Source of the DNA: Sphagnum compactum
Taxonomy: Eukaryota > Bryophyta > Sphagnopsida > Sphagnales
Direction: 5' to 3'
NCBI GenBank assembly: GCA_965153455.1
Contig: OZ234495.1
Coordinates: 23,308,875 to 23,372,874 of the forward strand
DNA: 64,000 bases
Every line of letters begins with the position of its first letter. The first letter of the stretch is position 1. Positions 42,840-55,100 of this stretch are shown piece after piece. Made by a program: the position numbers and the translations under genes. Below the pieces are notes generated by a model. The model made no database searches, was not told the origin of the DNA, and worked only from the letters and a program-made list of their open reading frames with translations.

Positions 42840-45800
42840 ATGTCGACTCCTATGGCAGCTTATGGGAATAGAACGCCGGAGCAGTTGAAAGTAGCAGAGC
42901 TTCGAGACGAGCTTAGGAAACGTGGAGTGCAGATCAAGGGTTTGAAGAAAGAGTTAGTGGAGAGACTAGAGGAGTTGCTGCGGGATGAAGAGCAGCAGCA
43001 ATTGCTACAACAACAACAACAACAGGAGGCCCAGTCGGAGGAGGCAGTAGGCGTTACAGTTGGCCAGAGGACGGAGCCTGGAGAGGCTGGAGACCCGGAG
43101 CCTGTGACTCCACTCTTGAAGCAAAAGCTCGTTGACGCTGAACCGGAAGCAGGATCGGTGACGGAGGTCGTCGCAGAGGCGGTAGAGCAATTGCCAGATG
43201 CAGTGGCTGCGCTAGAGAATGAAGCTATGGCAGAGCAGCCTAATGGAGATCCAGAGGATGTAGAAAGGGTCGTTTCTGATGCCAAGAAGAAGGAGGCTCC
43301 AGAGGCAGCTGCCGAGGAGGAGGAGGAACGGGCGCCGCAAGAAGAGAATGGCCTTGCAGAGGTCGTCACTGCGGAACCAGAAGCTGCCGTAGTTGAAAAG
43401 CAGGAAATCCTAATGGAGATCCAACAACCCCCTGCATCTGCAGAGGAGGTTGTTGCTGATGCCGAAGCACAAGAGGCAGCTGCAGGGGAGGCGATTATCA
43501 GGCCTGTTGCAGAACCTATAGAGGAGGAAGAGGAGGAGGAGGCGGCTGCTCCAGAAGCCGTTGTTGAGCCTGCTTCAGGACCTGTTATAGCAGCACTGGA
43601 CGAAGAAGAAGCAGAAGAAGAAGAAGAAGTTGTAACACCAGCGGATGAGGCTGTTGTCGTAGTGACAGAGGTAGTCACGGAAGAGACGGAAGTGGTGGTG
43701 GTGACTGAGGAGATCAAAACAACCACCACCCAGTTTTTGGTGGAGACTCCAGGAGAGGAAAGAGATGGAGAGCAGGAGATGGAGGAGGAGAAGGAGGAGG
43801 AAGAAGAAGTTGTTGACAAAAGTGTTGTAATGCAAATTGGTAGCAGAGAGGAAGAGGCAATGGAAGTCATAGAGGAGGAGGATGCTATCCAGACTACTGC
43901 TGTTGCTGCAGAGGAGGAGGAGAAAAGAGTTCAAGAGGAGGAGGAAGTCTCAGTGGAAGAAATCCGGGAGATTTCAGAACCTGACACAGAAATGAAAACA
44001 GAGACTACTGTGGTGGTGGCAGAGACAAGTGCCGAGGAGGAGGTCAAGTACAAGGCAGAGCCAAGGCAAGAAGCTCCAATAGCTGAAGTCTATGATGAGC
44101 CGAGGAAGGTGACAGATGTGAAGACTATGGAGATAGATACTGAAACTACTACTAAGACGAAAGATGTGAAGACTATGGAGATCGATACTGGAACTACTAC
44201 TCAGATGAAAGATGTGAAGACTATGGAGATTGATACCAGAACTACTACTCAGACGAAAGATGTGAAGACTACGGAGATTGATACAGAAACTGCTCTGCGC
44301 TCCAAAAGGAAAGAAGGGGGTGAGTTGCACTCAATTGTCATTTTACCTTCAGATTTGTCATTGTGGCAGAGATTTCTCTGCAATTGATCACACAGACATG
44401 TACATATTGTGAAATGAGATGCAGGGGGAACAGGCCTACTTTGTACCATTGTCTTCTTATGGTAATGTATTGCACGTCAGGACTCATCATCATCATGATG
44501 GTACAAACATAGCTCTGAGTTTTGCTGGCATGTTTTATTGTAGATGGAGAGGCAAGGTCACAGGAGCCAACAAAGAGACAAAGGCGATGGAACACCGGGA
44601 AGATTGACATTGATGTGAAAGCAGCCTCACCCAAGTTGCCAATGACAGAGTCTGTGAAAGAGGAAACACCCGCTGAAGTCAAAGAAACAGCTTCTTCATT
44701 TGCTGCTCTCCCAACAGTACCGGTTTCTTCTTCTACTACCCCAAAGAGTGCAAGTGGGTTGGAGAGGACTGCCATTACCAGGCCGACACTGTCGAGATCT
44801 GATGCATCATTCAATGGAGAAGCTCAAAAGACACGTGTTGGTGAGTTTTTCTTATGAGGCTTGCTCTGCACTTTTTCCTGATTTACGAGAGTAGAAGAAG
44901 CAGTTCAGTCCAGGTGGCTTGGGATGATTGGCTGAAGTATCTGTTACTGAAAAAAATGAACACCATGACAGCAAGTTCTGAAAGATGAGCTTGTTAACTT
45001 GTTTGATACACATGTGCAGTGCCTCCCTCTACCAAGCCTCCAACAACGTCCCTTAAGATTGACAAGTTCTTACGGCCTTTCACCCATAAGGCAGTTAAGG
45101 AGTTGCTGGCAAACACTGGGGTGGTTCAAGCTATGTGGATGGACCAGATAAAAACCCATTGTTATGTCACGGTATGGTAGGAGGATCCTGGCTGTGTTTG
45201 TTAAGTTGTGATTTCTGTCTAGATGCATTCACAGTATTTCCCAGTGAGAATGTTTGTTTTAGACATGGCCTTTCTGTTACAGACAAATAGTGTATAGCCA
45301 TTGTTGTCTGCTTGGAAATTGAAGGAAAGGGTCAATGTTGAATGAATGCTTGATCTGGGCTCACCTCGTGTTTTGGATGATGTAGTACTCAACTGTTGAG
45401 GAAGCTGTGGCCACCCGTAATGCATTATACAATCTGCAGTGGCCGCCACAGGGTGGGCGTCTGTTGACAGCTGAGTTTGTGGAATCTGAAGAAGTGAAAA
45501 TCCGCTGTGATGGTGAGAAAGCGGCGTTGTCAACTGTTGTTCCCCCTCGAGGACCTGTGCCACCACCAGCACGTGAGACTCCTGCTGAACATGCAGTCTC
45601 AGCACCTCCTCCTACTCACCCCTCTTCGTTGCCTCCAGTTCCAACTTCGGGGCTTCCTCCCCCACCTCCACTTCCCCCTCCTCCCAGGGAGAGGCCCTCA
45701 ATGCCAAACAAGCAAGGTATGCTACTGTTCTCCATTATGAATGTGTCTTGGCTATGAACTTTGTCAAAGTGCAGACTGAAACATTTGTGATGAATGTGGT

Positions 45801-45963
45801 TTCTGCAGAGATGGAGTTGCAGGGTCCGACTTTAGATGATCTGTTCAAGAAGACACGAGCAAAGCCCCATATCTATTACCTCCCTCTGACAGAGAAGGAT
45901 GTTGCCGAGAAGCTTGCAGCCAGGCGTCAAGCATCCATGATAAAGCCTAGTGTAAAGACCTAG
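42840..45963 (+). CDS. ACINUS: ACINUS: SAP-domain and RRM protein of the ASAP splicing complex, five exons
   Basis: Exons are 42840-44319, 44544-44840, 45020-45171, 45386-45716 and 45809-45963. All introns are GT-AG and phases agree, giving 804 residues. Residues about 14-48 form a SAP DNA/RNA-binding domain (LKVAELRDELRKRGVQIKGL). A long Glu/Ala/Val-rich region follows, with a 16-residue repeat (DVKTMEIDTETTTKTK, about 3.6 copies). The exon 2 segment has PTKRQRRWNTGKI. The RRM begins in exon 3 (LKIDKFLRPFTHKAVKELL, WMDQIKTHCYVT) and continues in exon 4 (YNLQWPPQGGRLLTAEFV). A Pro-rich linker precedes the C-terminal RSB motif DDLFKKTRAKPHIYYLPL. In plants and animals this motif binds RNPS1/SR45 and SAP18 to build the ASAP complex at exon junctions. 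The domain set is complete and the gene looks functional. Confidence 0.93.
44115..44290 (+). repeat. 48-bp coding tandem repeat in ACINUS exon 1
   Basis: GATGTGAAGACTATGGAGAT starts units at 44115, 44163, 44211 and 44259, an exact 48-bp period that encodes a 16-residue repeat in frame. The copies are about 90 % alike and the last is partial. It probably varies in copy number between individuals. Confidence 0.95.
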
Positions 45964-48900
45964 GTAGTGGTGATTGGGCCAGCAGCCCAGAGGTCAGTCC
46001 ATCACTCTGCAATGTCATCCTCTTAATTTGTGAAGGTAAGTTAATGCCATGCGCTTTTGAACATGGCAAGTTTTATGTAGTGCATGTAGTATATCCACTT
46101 TGTGGATGCAGAGTCCAGACCCATTTTCGTAAGACATTTTAGGAACTGAGTGTTATGGAGGGAGGGAAACAATATGGCATTTTGTACCTGAAGAAGAAGA
46201 TTTTGAAAAATAGTCCATATGCTTGACTTTCGTCAGTTGAACAACTACCAGCTGGTGGAGTCTTTTTATGGTGTTTTGTTTATTTTTTCTTGGTGTTGAA
46301 ACTGTTGCTCATCCAGCAAGATGGTTGCAAAAACAAGGTGAAACATGAACCTCTACTGACATTTAGAAGACAGATATGCTGCATGCTGATGAAGGTCTTT
46401 ATTGTTGAAGGTTGGGGCTGATGTGAGCCTTACAACCATTACTCTGTGGCTTAACAGAAGGTCTTGCTGACAATCTAAAAGTGGTCTCAGACTGTCCCAT
46501 TTACCTACAACATGACCATTTGGGAACTATTCTTACAGTGACCATTAGCAATGACATATGGAGGCATACAGCAGACTTTTTACACCAAGTTCTTTGCACA
46601 TGGTATTACTGGAACCTATGTCCCAGACCTGCATTTGCAGGTTGTTCTCAAGATGCATATGTGCATGTATGTGGGATTGAAGTGAAGACTGTTTGAGGGC
46701 ATGGCATTGTGGATCCATGTGGCTTTCATGACCACCTTTGTGGGAAGGAAAGGAACATGCTTGTGGGAAGAGGAGTAAGGCTCTTTGGAACTTCTTCTCT
46801 GTGCCAAGAGGAAAGAGAGTTGCTGAGTTCTGTGTCAATTGCAGGTCAGTTTCTCCTGATCTTGAATACCCTGGTCATGGTCTTGTTTTCATACATAAAT
46901 GTGCCAGCACTTTTGTTGACTCTTCCCTTTGAGACTTTGCATCTGTATGCAATTTTGCAATAAAAAAACTTGACCTAATTTTTGTTTTGTATTTGTCTGT
47001 GCCATATAAAGTGGAATCTTCCTCGTAGCCTCTAATGCACCTTATGAAACTATAAAGTGCCTCCAGGGTGGCAGATTCAAGTCATGTGGTTTTTATGTTT
47101 GAGGAAGGGGCAGGTCATGCGGGGGTTATATTATTCTGGGGTTTGGGATCTTAAGCTACCATCCACATTGCCATGCCCTCAAACAACATCACCCCCTCTG
47201 GACCAGATTACGCAAAGGGTAAAAGCCCCCAGGGTGAAGGCACTCCAAAATAATTGGCCAAGGACAGGGCAACAGGTGACAACCAAGTCCACCAGCCCTG
47301 CATTTTGGGAATGTCCTATACACATGGGCTTTATCCATTGTAAAGCAAGAGATGAACATTATCATGAACCTTAACATATGTAGATCTACTCCTGAAGAGC
47401 GGGACACCTACAAGTAGGCATAACATTCCTCCCACTCTTGAGGTGTAGTGTAAGATCCCTCCTTCAAAAAAAGGAAGGGTAATCATAGACATAAGGTGCC
47501 TTACACATCTAATAGAAAATTTCTTGGTGTGCATTAGGGGACCCAGCTCCCGACAGTCCACCATCCACAAGAAAACTACTATGATTACATTGTTGATGAA
47601 CCACAACCAAGTTATGGAGGTTCTATCTTGGTAACCTATCATGTAATTGCTCTTACTTCTAGTTTGCACTACCTACGTAACTACCTACCTATACAAGAAG
47701 AAAGTCGGTATGTATCATAGATAAGTAGGCCCGGAATGTAATCGTTTACTATGTAAGTAGGTGAGGCATTTGGTGGGTACCAGGTATTTAGATACATGTC
47801 TATGGTTAGTACATAGCTAAACACTGTGATTAGCTTAGCTATGGGACAGGAATACAACAAAAAGTGTTTTCCTTGGAGATATACCATCCATCGTGCACGC
47901 TGCATGGTGTGCTGGTGAATGCTGGTTTTCCCTCTGACTGGTGCTCGGGTCACATAATCCTGTGTACAGTATATATGTGATGATTCTTTTGTTGCAGTTA
48001 CTGGACCAGCTCTTCTGAAGAAGAATCTGCATGAATCATGTTGTTCTCAATGGGTTTTGTTTCATGTCTCTTGCAAGGGATCCCAAAACCATAATTCAGA
48101 AAGAACATGAAAGAAGAGGACAACCCATCTACGAAAGTTGATCATTTGATCACCACCTCTTGCAGCTTTTTTGTTTGCCGTCATTTGAGTTTCTCAAGAC
48201 AATTCGAAGGTTGACAAGGTACGTTGTGGAAATCCTACAATTGACTTGGAAAGGCTTGGAAGTTCCCATATTCTAATCACAAAGTCATTCCTTCAACAAC
48301 AACTACAACAAAAGGCATTATCATACAAGAAAGAGCTTTACAGTGGGGCATAGAATTAAGGAAGTAATTCATTGGCTATTTTGCTTAACCCAATTTTTAA
48401 TGTGAACTTAAGAATTTTTATCACAAAAGAGTGAAACAAAATAGGCAAGAAGGGAATAATGGAAAGGGTTTTATAATCCTGAGTTAGTTGCTATAAGTCC
48501 TGAACCTGAATGACCAGTCAAACAAATTTTCTTATAAACCCACTCAATGTGCAAGTGTGTGTGTCAATGATATGAAGTGAAAAGGGATTCATGGGTAGTG
48601 ATTATTATTATTATTTAATTGGAAATTATTTTTTTCCCATTAAAAAAATGCTTTCTAAACTTTTTAAAGTGGTTTTGGTGAAGCATTGAATTAATGAAAA
48701 TATCTTTGCTTCCATTACTCGTCAATGTTGTGTAAGGAAGTGCTAATGAGTTTATGAACTTGGGGTGAGTGTCCGATAGCTAGTCAAGGGAGAGTTACAA
48801 GTGACCTTGGGCTACTGAAAAGCCCAACTAAAATGAATGTTGAGAATTTGGTAATGATGGTTTTCCTCATGAGAGACCCAAAAAAGTCCCAAAATTTAAG

Positions 48901-50164
48901 AGTCACCTCCGGAAAGGACAACACCACACCACATATTATCAAGCAGCTTGAGGAATTTGCAAACCCAAAATGAAGCAGATCATCTCTTCATGGAGTAGAG
49001 CACTTAAGAAAGGCTCCAAAACTCCAAACCCCTTCCTTTTATCTTCCTTTCTTGTCCTCTTCCTGATAGGGTGCTGTACTGCCTTTTATCATTAGCAAGA
49101 TTAAAGATGAAAAAAAAAAAATGCCAAAAAATGAAGTGATTTTTGGAGGGTTTTACTTGATGGTGATCACTTTTCCTACATCTTCTTCCATGGACCAATG
49201 GTCACTTTTTGGCTACATCACAAAACTCATAAAAAAAGACACAAAGTGTTGTATGCCTTAGAAAATACAATTCATAAGCTCATCTATTGTTAATTAATGA
49301 TCAAAGATTGAATGGCCATCATAACAAATCTCCTTTGGATGATGATGATGATGAGATTCCCCGCCTTCTAACTTCAGCTAAAATGGGGTGTACAAAACTG
49401 AGGGAAAAGAAAAAACCACTCAAGTTACTTAACCCTCCTCCTTTCTCCTCCTCCTCCTCCTACCTCCCAAGTCAGCCTAGATTGTCAAATAAAATTGCCT
49501 CACACAATAGATTCCTCCCTAAAGGCTATGATTGAGTTAGTGTCCTTCCCCACCCCTGTCACCAACAAATTTGGAATGTACCCAACTCTCTAAATGTGAA
49601 TGGCAGCAGAGCTAATAAGACAACAAACAACACCAAAACACAAGCAAAAAAAACAATGGAAAAGTTGATGATGGAATGTTTGTCAACAATAAGGGCATGA
49701 TACATATATATAGATTGAATCTAGATAGATAGATAAATAGAAAGTGGGGATGATGGGAGTTGTGGTAGAAGATGTTGTGGGTTTTGGGGGTTGAGTTGAG
49801 GAAGACTAGCAAAACAACTATCACTATAACCTCATTCCTAAACCCAACCAAAAGAACAAAACCCACCCCAACTCATGCTACAAATACTACTACTACTAGT
49901 AGCTATTGAGGAAAAAGAGCTCATTACATCAAAACAATTTTGATACTTGTAGTAGTAGTAGTAGATGATGATGTTGGCTCTTGTAGTTTGTAGTAGCAAG
50001 CAACATGAGAACCAAAAAAACCCTTTGCAAAACTCCACCAAACAAACACAAGCACAAAACACTAACGATACAATTTTGCTACTACCCTACCTACACACTT
50101 CCCCCTTAGTTTTGTTTTTTGGTAATTGTGTATGCAAAGTTGTGTGGGACGTGATATGTTGTTG
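45964..50164. other. ACINUS 3' flank and unassigned interval
   Basis: The first few hundred bases are probably the ACINUS 3' UTR. After that I find no recognisable gene on either strand. Scattered short frames (for example 47331-47669 minus and 46481-46696 plus) show no motif. Small simple repeats occur at 49339-49352 (GAT) and 49441-49463 (CTC). Confidence 0.45.
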
Positions 50165-50720
50165 TAATTTTGAGTGATTGCTTGTTGTGGGGTGTGTGTG
50201 TGTGTGTGTTTGTTGATGTTGGTGTTATTGTTGGTGTAAATTTGGGTGATTGCATGTTATGGTGTGTATTTGTTGATGTTGGTTGTGATTTTTGAGTGAT
50301 TGCTTGTTGTGATGTAGGTATTTGTTTGATGTTGGTTGCGATTTTGGAGTGATTGCTTGTTGTGATATGTATTTGTTGATATTGTTGGTGTTATTGTTGT
50401 TGTTGGTGTAAATTTGGAGTGATTTTTTGATTTTGTTGGTGCAATTTGGAGTGATTTGTTGTTGTGGGGGAGAATTTGTTCATGCTCTTGTTGTAATTTT
50501 TGGAGTGATTGCTTGGTCGTGGTGCATTGTTGTTGTTGAGTGATTGATTGTTGTGATCATATATGCGTTTGATGTTGTTGTTTTCGGTGTTTTTGAGTGA
50601 TCCATTGTTGTGGGTTATGTGTGTTTCTTGATGTTGTTGTGATTTGTTGTTGGTTTTGGTGTTGTTGAGTGATTGATTGTTGTAGATCGTATGTGTTTGT
50701 TGTTGATGATGATGATTTTG
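50165..50720. repeat. T/G-rich irregular minisatellite
   Basis: The words GAGTGATTGCTTGTTGTG, GTATTTGTTGATGTTGG and TTGTTGGTGTAAATTTGG recur a dozen or so times with irregular spacing (roughly 45-65 bp). The plus strand is very poor in C. It lies about 1.5-2.0 kb upstream of the start codon of the Gln-rich protein gene. Confidence 0.8.
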
Positions 50721-52183
50721 TTAGTGCTATGGTGAGGAAGAGGAAGAAAAACTGCACCTCCCAAATCAGCCAGTCTCTCCTTGTTCTCCTTCTCCTCCTC
50801 CTGCTGCTTCTGCTGCTGTTTTTGTTATGCTCTTGGGGTAGTAGCAGTAGTGGTGGTGCTCATTTTGCATGCCTCATTGCTCCTGTTGTTGGTGTTCTTG
50901 TTGTTGTCGTGCGACGAGATGCTCCCTTTCCTTTCTAGGTTAATGATAAGAACTTGACTTGTGTTTTCTGTTGGTGTTGTTGTTGTTGGTTGTTTTTTCG
51001 GTGTTTGTTGGCGGTGGTGGTTTTTTTGTGGGTAGTGGTGAGATTGTTGTAGAAAAGAAGCTCTGGGGTTTGCTTTTTTGTCTGCTTGCTTGGTGTTTTT
51101 TGTTTTGTTTGTGTGTCCCCCTGCTCCTTGTCCTTTGGGGAGAGAGAAAGGAAAGAGGACGAAAGCATCAAAGAGAGTTGATGCTTTTGATTTCTTTCTG
51201 TGGGTTTGTTGAGACGGAAGCGGTAGATAACAGAAGAAGAAGAAGAAGAAGAAGGGAGAAGGTGTGGAGGGTAAGGAGAAGAAGCAGCAGCAAAAGCTCA
51301 GCGATGTGGTTCCAAGTGGTGATGTTATTGTCGAGGTGGGTGGTTCAGGTGAAGAATGCATGAGTGGGCGAGATGGCTTTGTAGGAAAAAATGGGCACTG
51401 ACGACCAAGGGGACTCAGAAGAAGGTGGTGATGCCGGGATGCAACAACAGCAGCAGGGACTGATGGGTTGTTGCACTAGAAGGAGGATTGGAGTTCAGCC
51501 TGGAGATGGTTAGGGTTAATAGAGTATGCACGGAGATGGCTGAATCTGGAGCAACAGCAGCAGTAATAGTAGCAGCAGGGAGTTGAGAATCAATCAATCC
51601 TGGAGCCTTGGATACAAAGAAAAAGGGAGAATTTCCTTCAGGGGAAGAGGCGGAGGAGGAGAAGGAGAAGGAGGAGAGCTTGCTTGGTGTGGATTCTTGT
51701 GGAAGAAAGCTAGCTGTGAGAAGACAAGAACTATGGAGAACTACGAGAGTGATATTTTTATGTCACAGGAAGGCTATGCATCCATTGACTTCACACTCTT
51801 GGACCGACCCAATTGCAAGTAGGCAGCACCACCCATGTTCCAAGCCCCTGACCCAATCCTTAGAGCAGAGCTTTTGCCCCTAGAAATCCAACCCATGTTG
51901 CAAAAAAGCTTTGCAGAATCCCTGATTTTTTTTTGAGCTTCTTGTATGGGTTGTTGGGTGTTTGTGTCTTTTAGGTTAGCCCATGTTTCTACGGCACATG
52001 CATACACAAACACATAGAGAGACACAGACACACATAGAGACACACAGAGACACACACAGAAACTGATGTCCACGAGTGAGAGAGAGAGAGCAGACTGGAA
52101 CATCAGTTCTTTTGTGTGTGTGGGGTTGGGTTTTCTGCTTGTTGCTGCAAATCACAGCACTAAGAAGAAACTGGGATTCTGAA
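50721..52183. other. Probable promoter and 5' leader of the Gln-rich protein gene
   Basis: It contains CTC/CTG runs (50780-50820), a (GAA)n run (51233-51253) and CA/GA-rich simple repeats (51995-52090). Short frames with ATG, such as MENYESDIFMSQEGYASIDF (51734-51820), could be upstream ORFs if this region is transcribed. No independent gene is supported. Confidence 0.45.
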
Positions 52184-55100
52184 ATGGATTTGTCCTTTTG
52201 CAGCATTGCATCGGCACCCGAGGCCACTGCAGCCTTGCTTCCAGGTTAGTGTTGCATAATCTACAACACAACACAGCTCATTTGCTTCCTGTTTCGGTGC
52301 TCGGATTGTTGAGTTTCAAAGTTTGCATGAGCAATTTGTACTCAAGGGCCACAAGCACCACAAATGGGTGTCTTGAGGCAGGATCATCTTGTGTGCTGTT
52401 TGCCCACTTTTGATGGCTCAGGGGGAATCCCGAGTCTTGAGCAAACTGGAAAGCTCAGCTATTTCAGCAGTGTTTTCTTTTTTTCCCTTGCACATTTATG
52501 TCATTGCATGCTTCTGATGAGAATTGTGAGAATTTAATTCTCTTTGAGTTTTTAGTTTTCTCACAAGGTGTAAGCTTGGGTTCTGTTGCATCAGATGTCC
52601 ATGTTGCAGAGTCCTCATTTTCGTCATTTGACTTTTTGGACGGATCTGGGGTGGATGGCTTGAGCGGGTTCTCTCGTGGGGTTGATCAGAACCATTCTCT
52701 CGAGCTGTCGAGGCAAGTTTATTTTGACAATGTCGTTCCAATGGTTTTTCAGAACTTTGAGTAGTTTCCTTCATGATTCCACCCCCTCTCTTTCCACACA
52801 GGAGACAAAACCTCTTCCCCCACCTTCCCATGAAACTGCCAACCCAGAACATTTGTGCAGGTACTGGAGTAAATGTTTGCTGAATGCCAGGCTTGTTATT
52901 ACAGTCTGCTTTTCACCTATAATATAGGCTCTTAGAAGGATGAAGAAACTGGTTGACAAATCATTCCACACCGATCACTAGAGGATTTTCCACATGTTTT
53001 TTTACACAACCTACAACTGCAACCTTGTCTCAGTGTGTTTTAGCAGTCTTGGGTGTTCTGGGTTTTCACTGAAGTTCTGATTATGATGTTTTCTGCACAC
53101 TGAAGCAGGGATGATGCTGAGATCACACGGTACAAGGAGCGGGCAATACATCTAAGCAGAGAAGTTGCAGGGGTACTAGTCTTCACTGTTCAATCTTGAT
53201 TGAAGTAGAAAAGCTCACCACCCATCTAGACCTTACTTTTTTCCCATCTGAGGGAGAGCTGGCTTGTCAGGCTTTCATTTTTTTTGCTTGAGAATCATGA
53301 CCTGATCTCCATTGATGTGAATTTCTTCAACTTTTGGCTGTTTCACGGTTGTAATTACTGGTTGCAGATGCCTATTGGGTACTGAAAATCTTGTACATTT
53401 TGCATCTCTGATCATTTCCACTCTTCCTGTGGGGGATTTCATCAATGCTTGTTATTTAGCTGTACAAAAGAAGCCAAAGACTGAATAGACATCTGGATTT
53501 GTATTGTATCTGTTTTGTATTTTGACATGGTGAGGGTCTCTTACAGAATGGAGCTGCAGTGCCCAACTTGCATCAATCACAGTTTCAGATACCTTATGCA
53601 GTACAAAAGCCAGTTTCTTCAAGTGTGGATTTTTTGGAAAAGATGCCAACAAAAGTTCTGCAGCAGCAGCAGGAGCAGCAGTCACAGTTGTCTCTTTTCA
53701 ACAACGAGGGACGAGATGAGAATCAGGACTACCTTGGATCAGGCCAGGCATCCCAGCCATCTCAAGCAGCAGCAGCAGGCAGTAGCTGGTGGATGCCAGA
53801 AACCCCATGGATGACAAATAACAACCACCAGCATCAATCACCGCAGGTCTTCAATCGGGCTGCTACTCAAGATCAAAGTAGGCTGATTCCACCATTGCGG
53901 ACTGGGAGCTCCCAAACAAACTCACCTGCTGATTACACTGGAGCTGTCTTCTCTAACTCACAACCTGTGAATAGCAACAATCCAGGTCCCTCAATGTACT
54001 CCTTTCTTCCAACAAACACAAATCAGGCATCTGATGCAGCGAGGTTGAATTCAGCGAGAGTTCAGACCCATCAAGCAGCTCCCCCAACAACATTCAAGAG
54101 TTTGCCTCGTAATTCTGCATATGACTTTGAGGGTCTCTTGAATGGATCTGGTTATCAGCAGCAGCAGGGGGTTACAGTGCTGTCCAACAACATGGCCTCA
54201 CCTGAGCAGCGTCTTTTTGGGAATGCCAATCAAGAGTCTGCTCAGGATCAGCAGCAAAATCAGACTATGAACAAGTATGAGGGCCAGCAGAATATGCTTG
54301 AAGCATCAGCGCTTAAGGTCAGTGACTATGACTCTTTTGGGGATGATTATGTGATCAAGGGTCAAGGGCAGGGTGAACTTGGAGAACAGATAGAAGAGGA
54401 AGAAGCTCAGGTATGGCGTCAGCAGCCTTCACCACAACAAAGTCAGCTGAACCACTATGGAAGCTCACATGAAGATATGCATCAGCAGCATCAGCAACAA
54501 GCTCAGGTGCATCAACATCTACATCAGCAGCAGCAGCAGTCACAGCATCAACTCTTCTCTGGGAACAACCAAAACCACAGCCAGGCAACAGGGAATCAGC
54601 TTCAAGCATTTCTGAGTGACAACTCGCTGCATGATGTACCTCATCAGGTGGTGATGCAGCAGCCAGAGCGAGCTCATCCTCAGATTGGATTGGAGCACCA
54701 CCACACTCTCACACAGTCTGGTTTCCAGACAGTTAACAATAGCAACAACAACGCAAGGAATGTGATGTATTCTGAGGATGATCCTTCTGCTGCTGGGCAA
54801 GGGCCTGCAATTGGGTATCTGTTGGGGCAAGACAATAGTTTTAGTTGGCAGCAATTAGCCATGAAAGCCTCTGGGCATGATCATCCTCTCTACACATCTG
54901 CAAACAGTGTTAAGCGAGATGCACTAGGACAAGCACTTCACCCCTACGCTAGTGTACAGGGCAATGCTATGCACGGATTCTATGGTGGGATGGGTAAGCT
55001 TCCAGCAGCTGCAAGTTCACATGTTAATAGACCGATACCACGCAGCCTTGGAATGGGTCCCTCTGCCCTCTTCGGTATTGAAGGGCAGTCAGAAGTCTTC

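Noticed and set aside
42860-43870. 336-codon Ser/Thr-rich open frame on the minus strand
   Set aside because: It is the antisense of the GAG/GAA-rich first exon of ACINUS. Codons rich in GAG read as CTC on the other strand rarely create stops.
50669-50938. Leucine-run frame resembling a membrane protein
   Set aside because: The hydrophobic stretch comes from CTC/CTG simple repeats in a region that looks like promoter or leader. There is no independent support.
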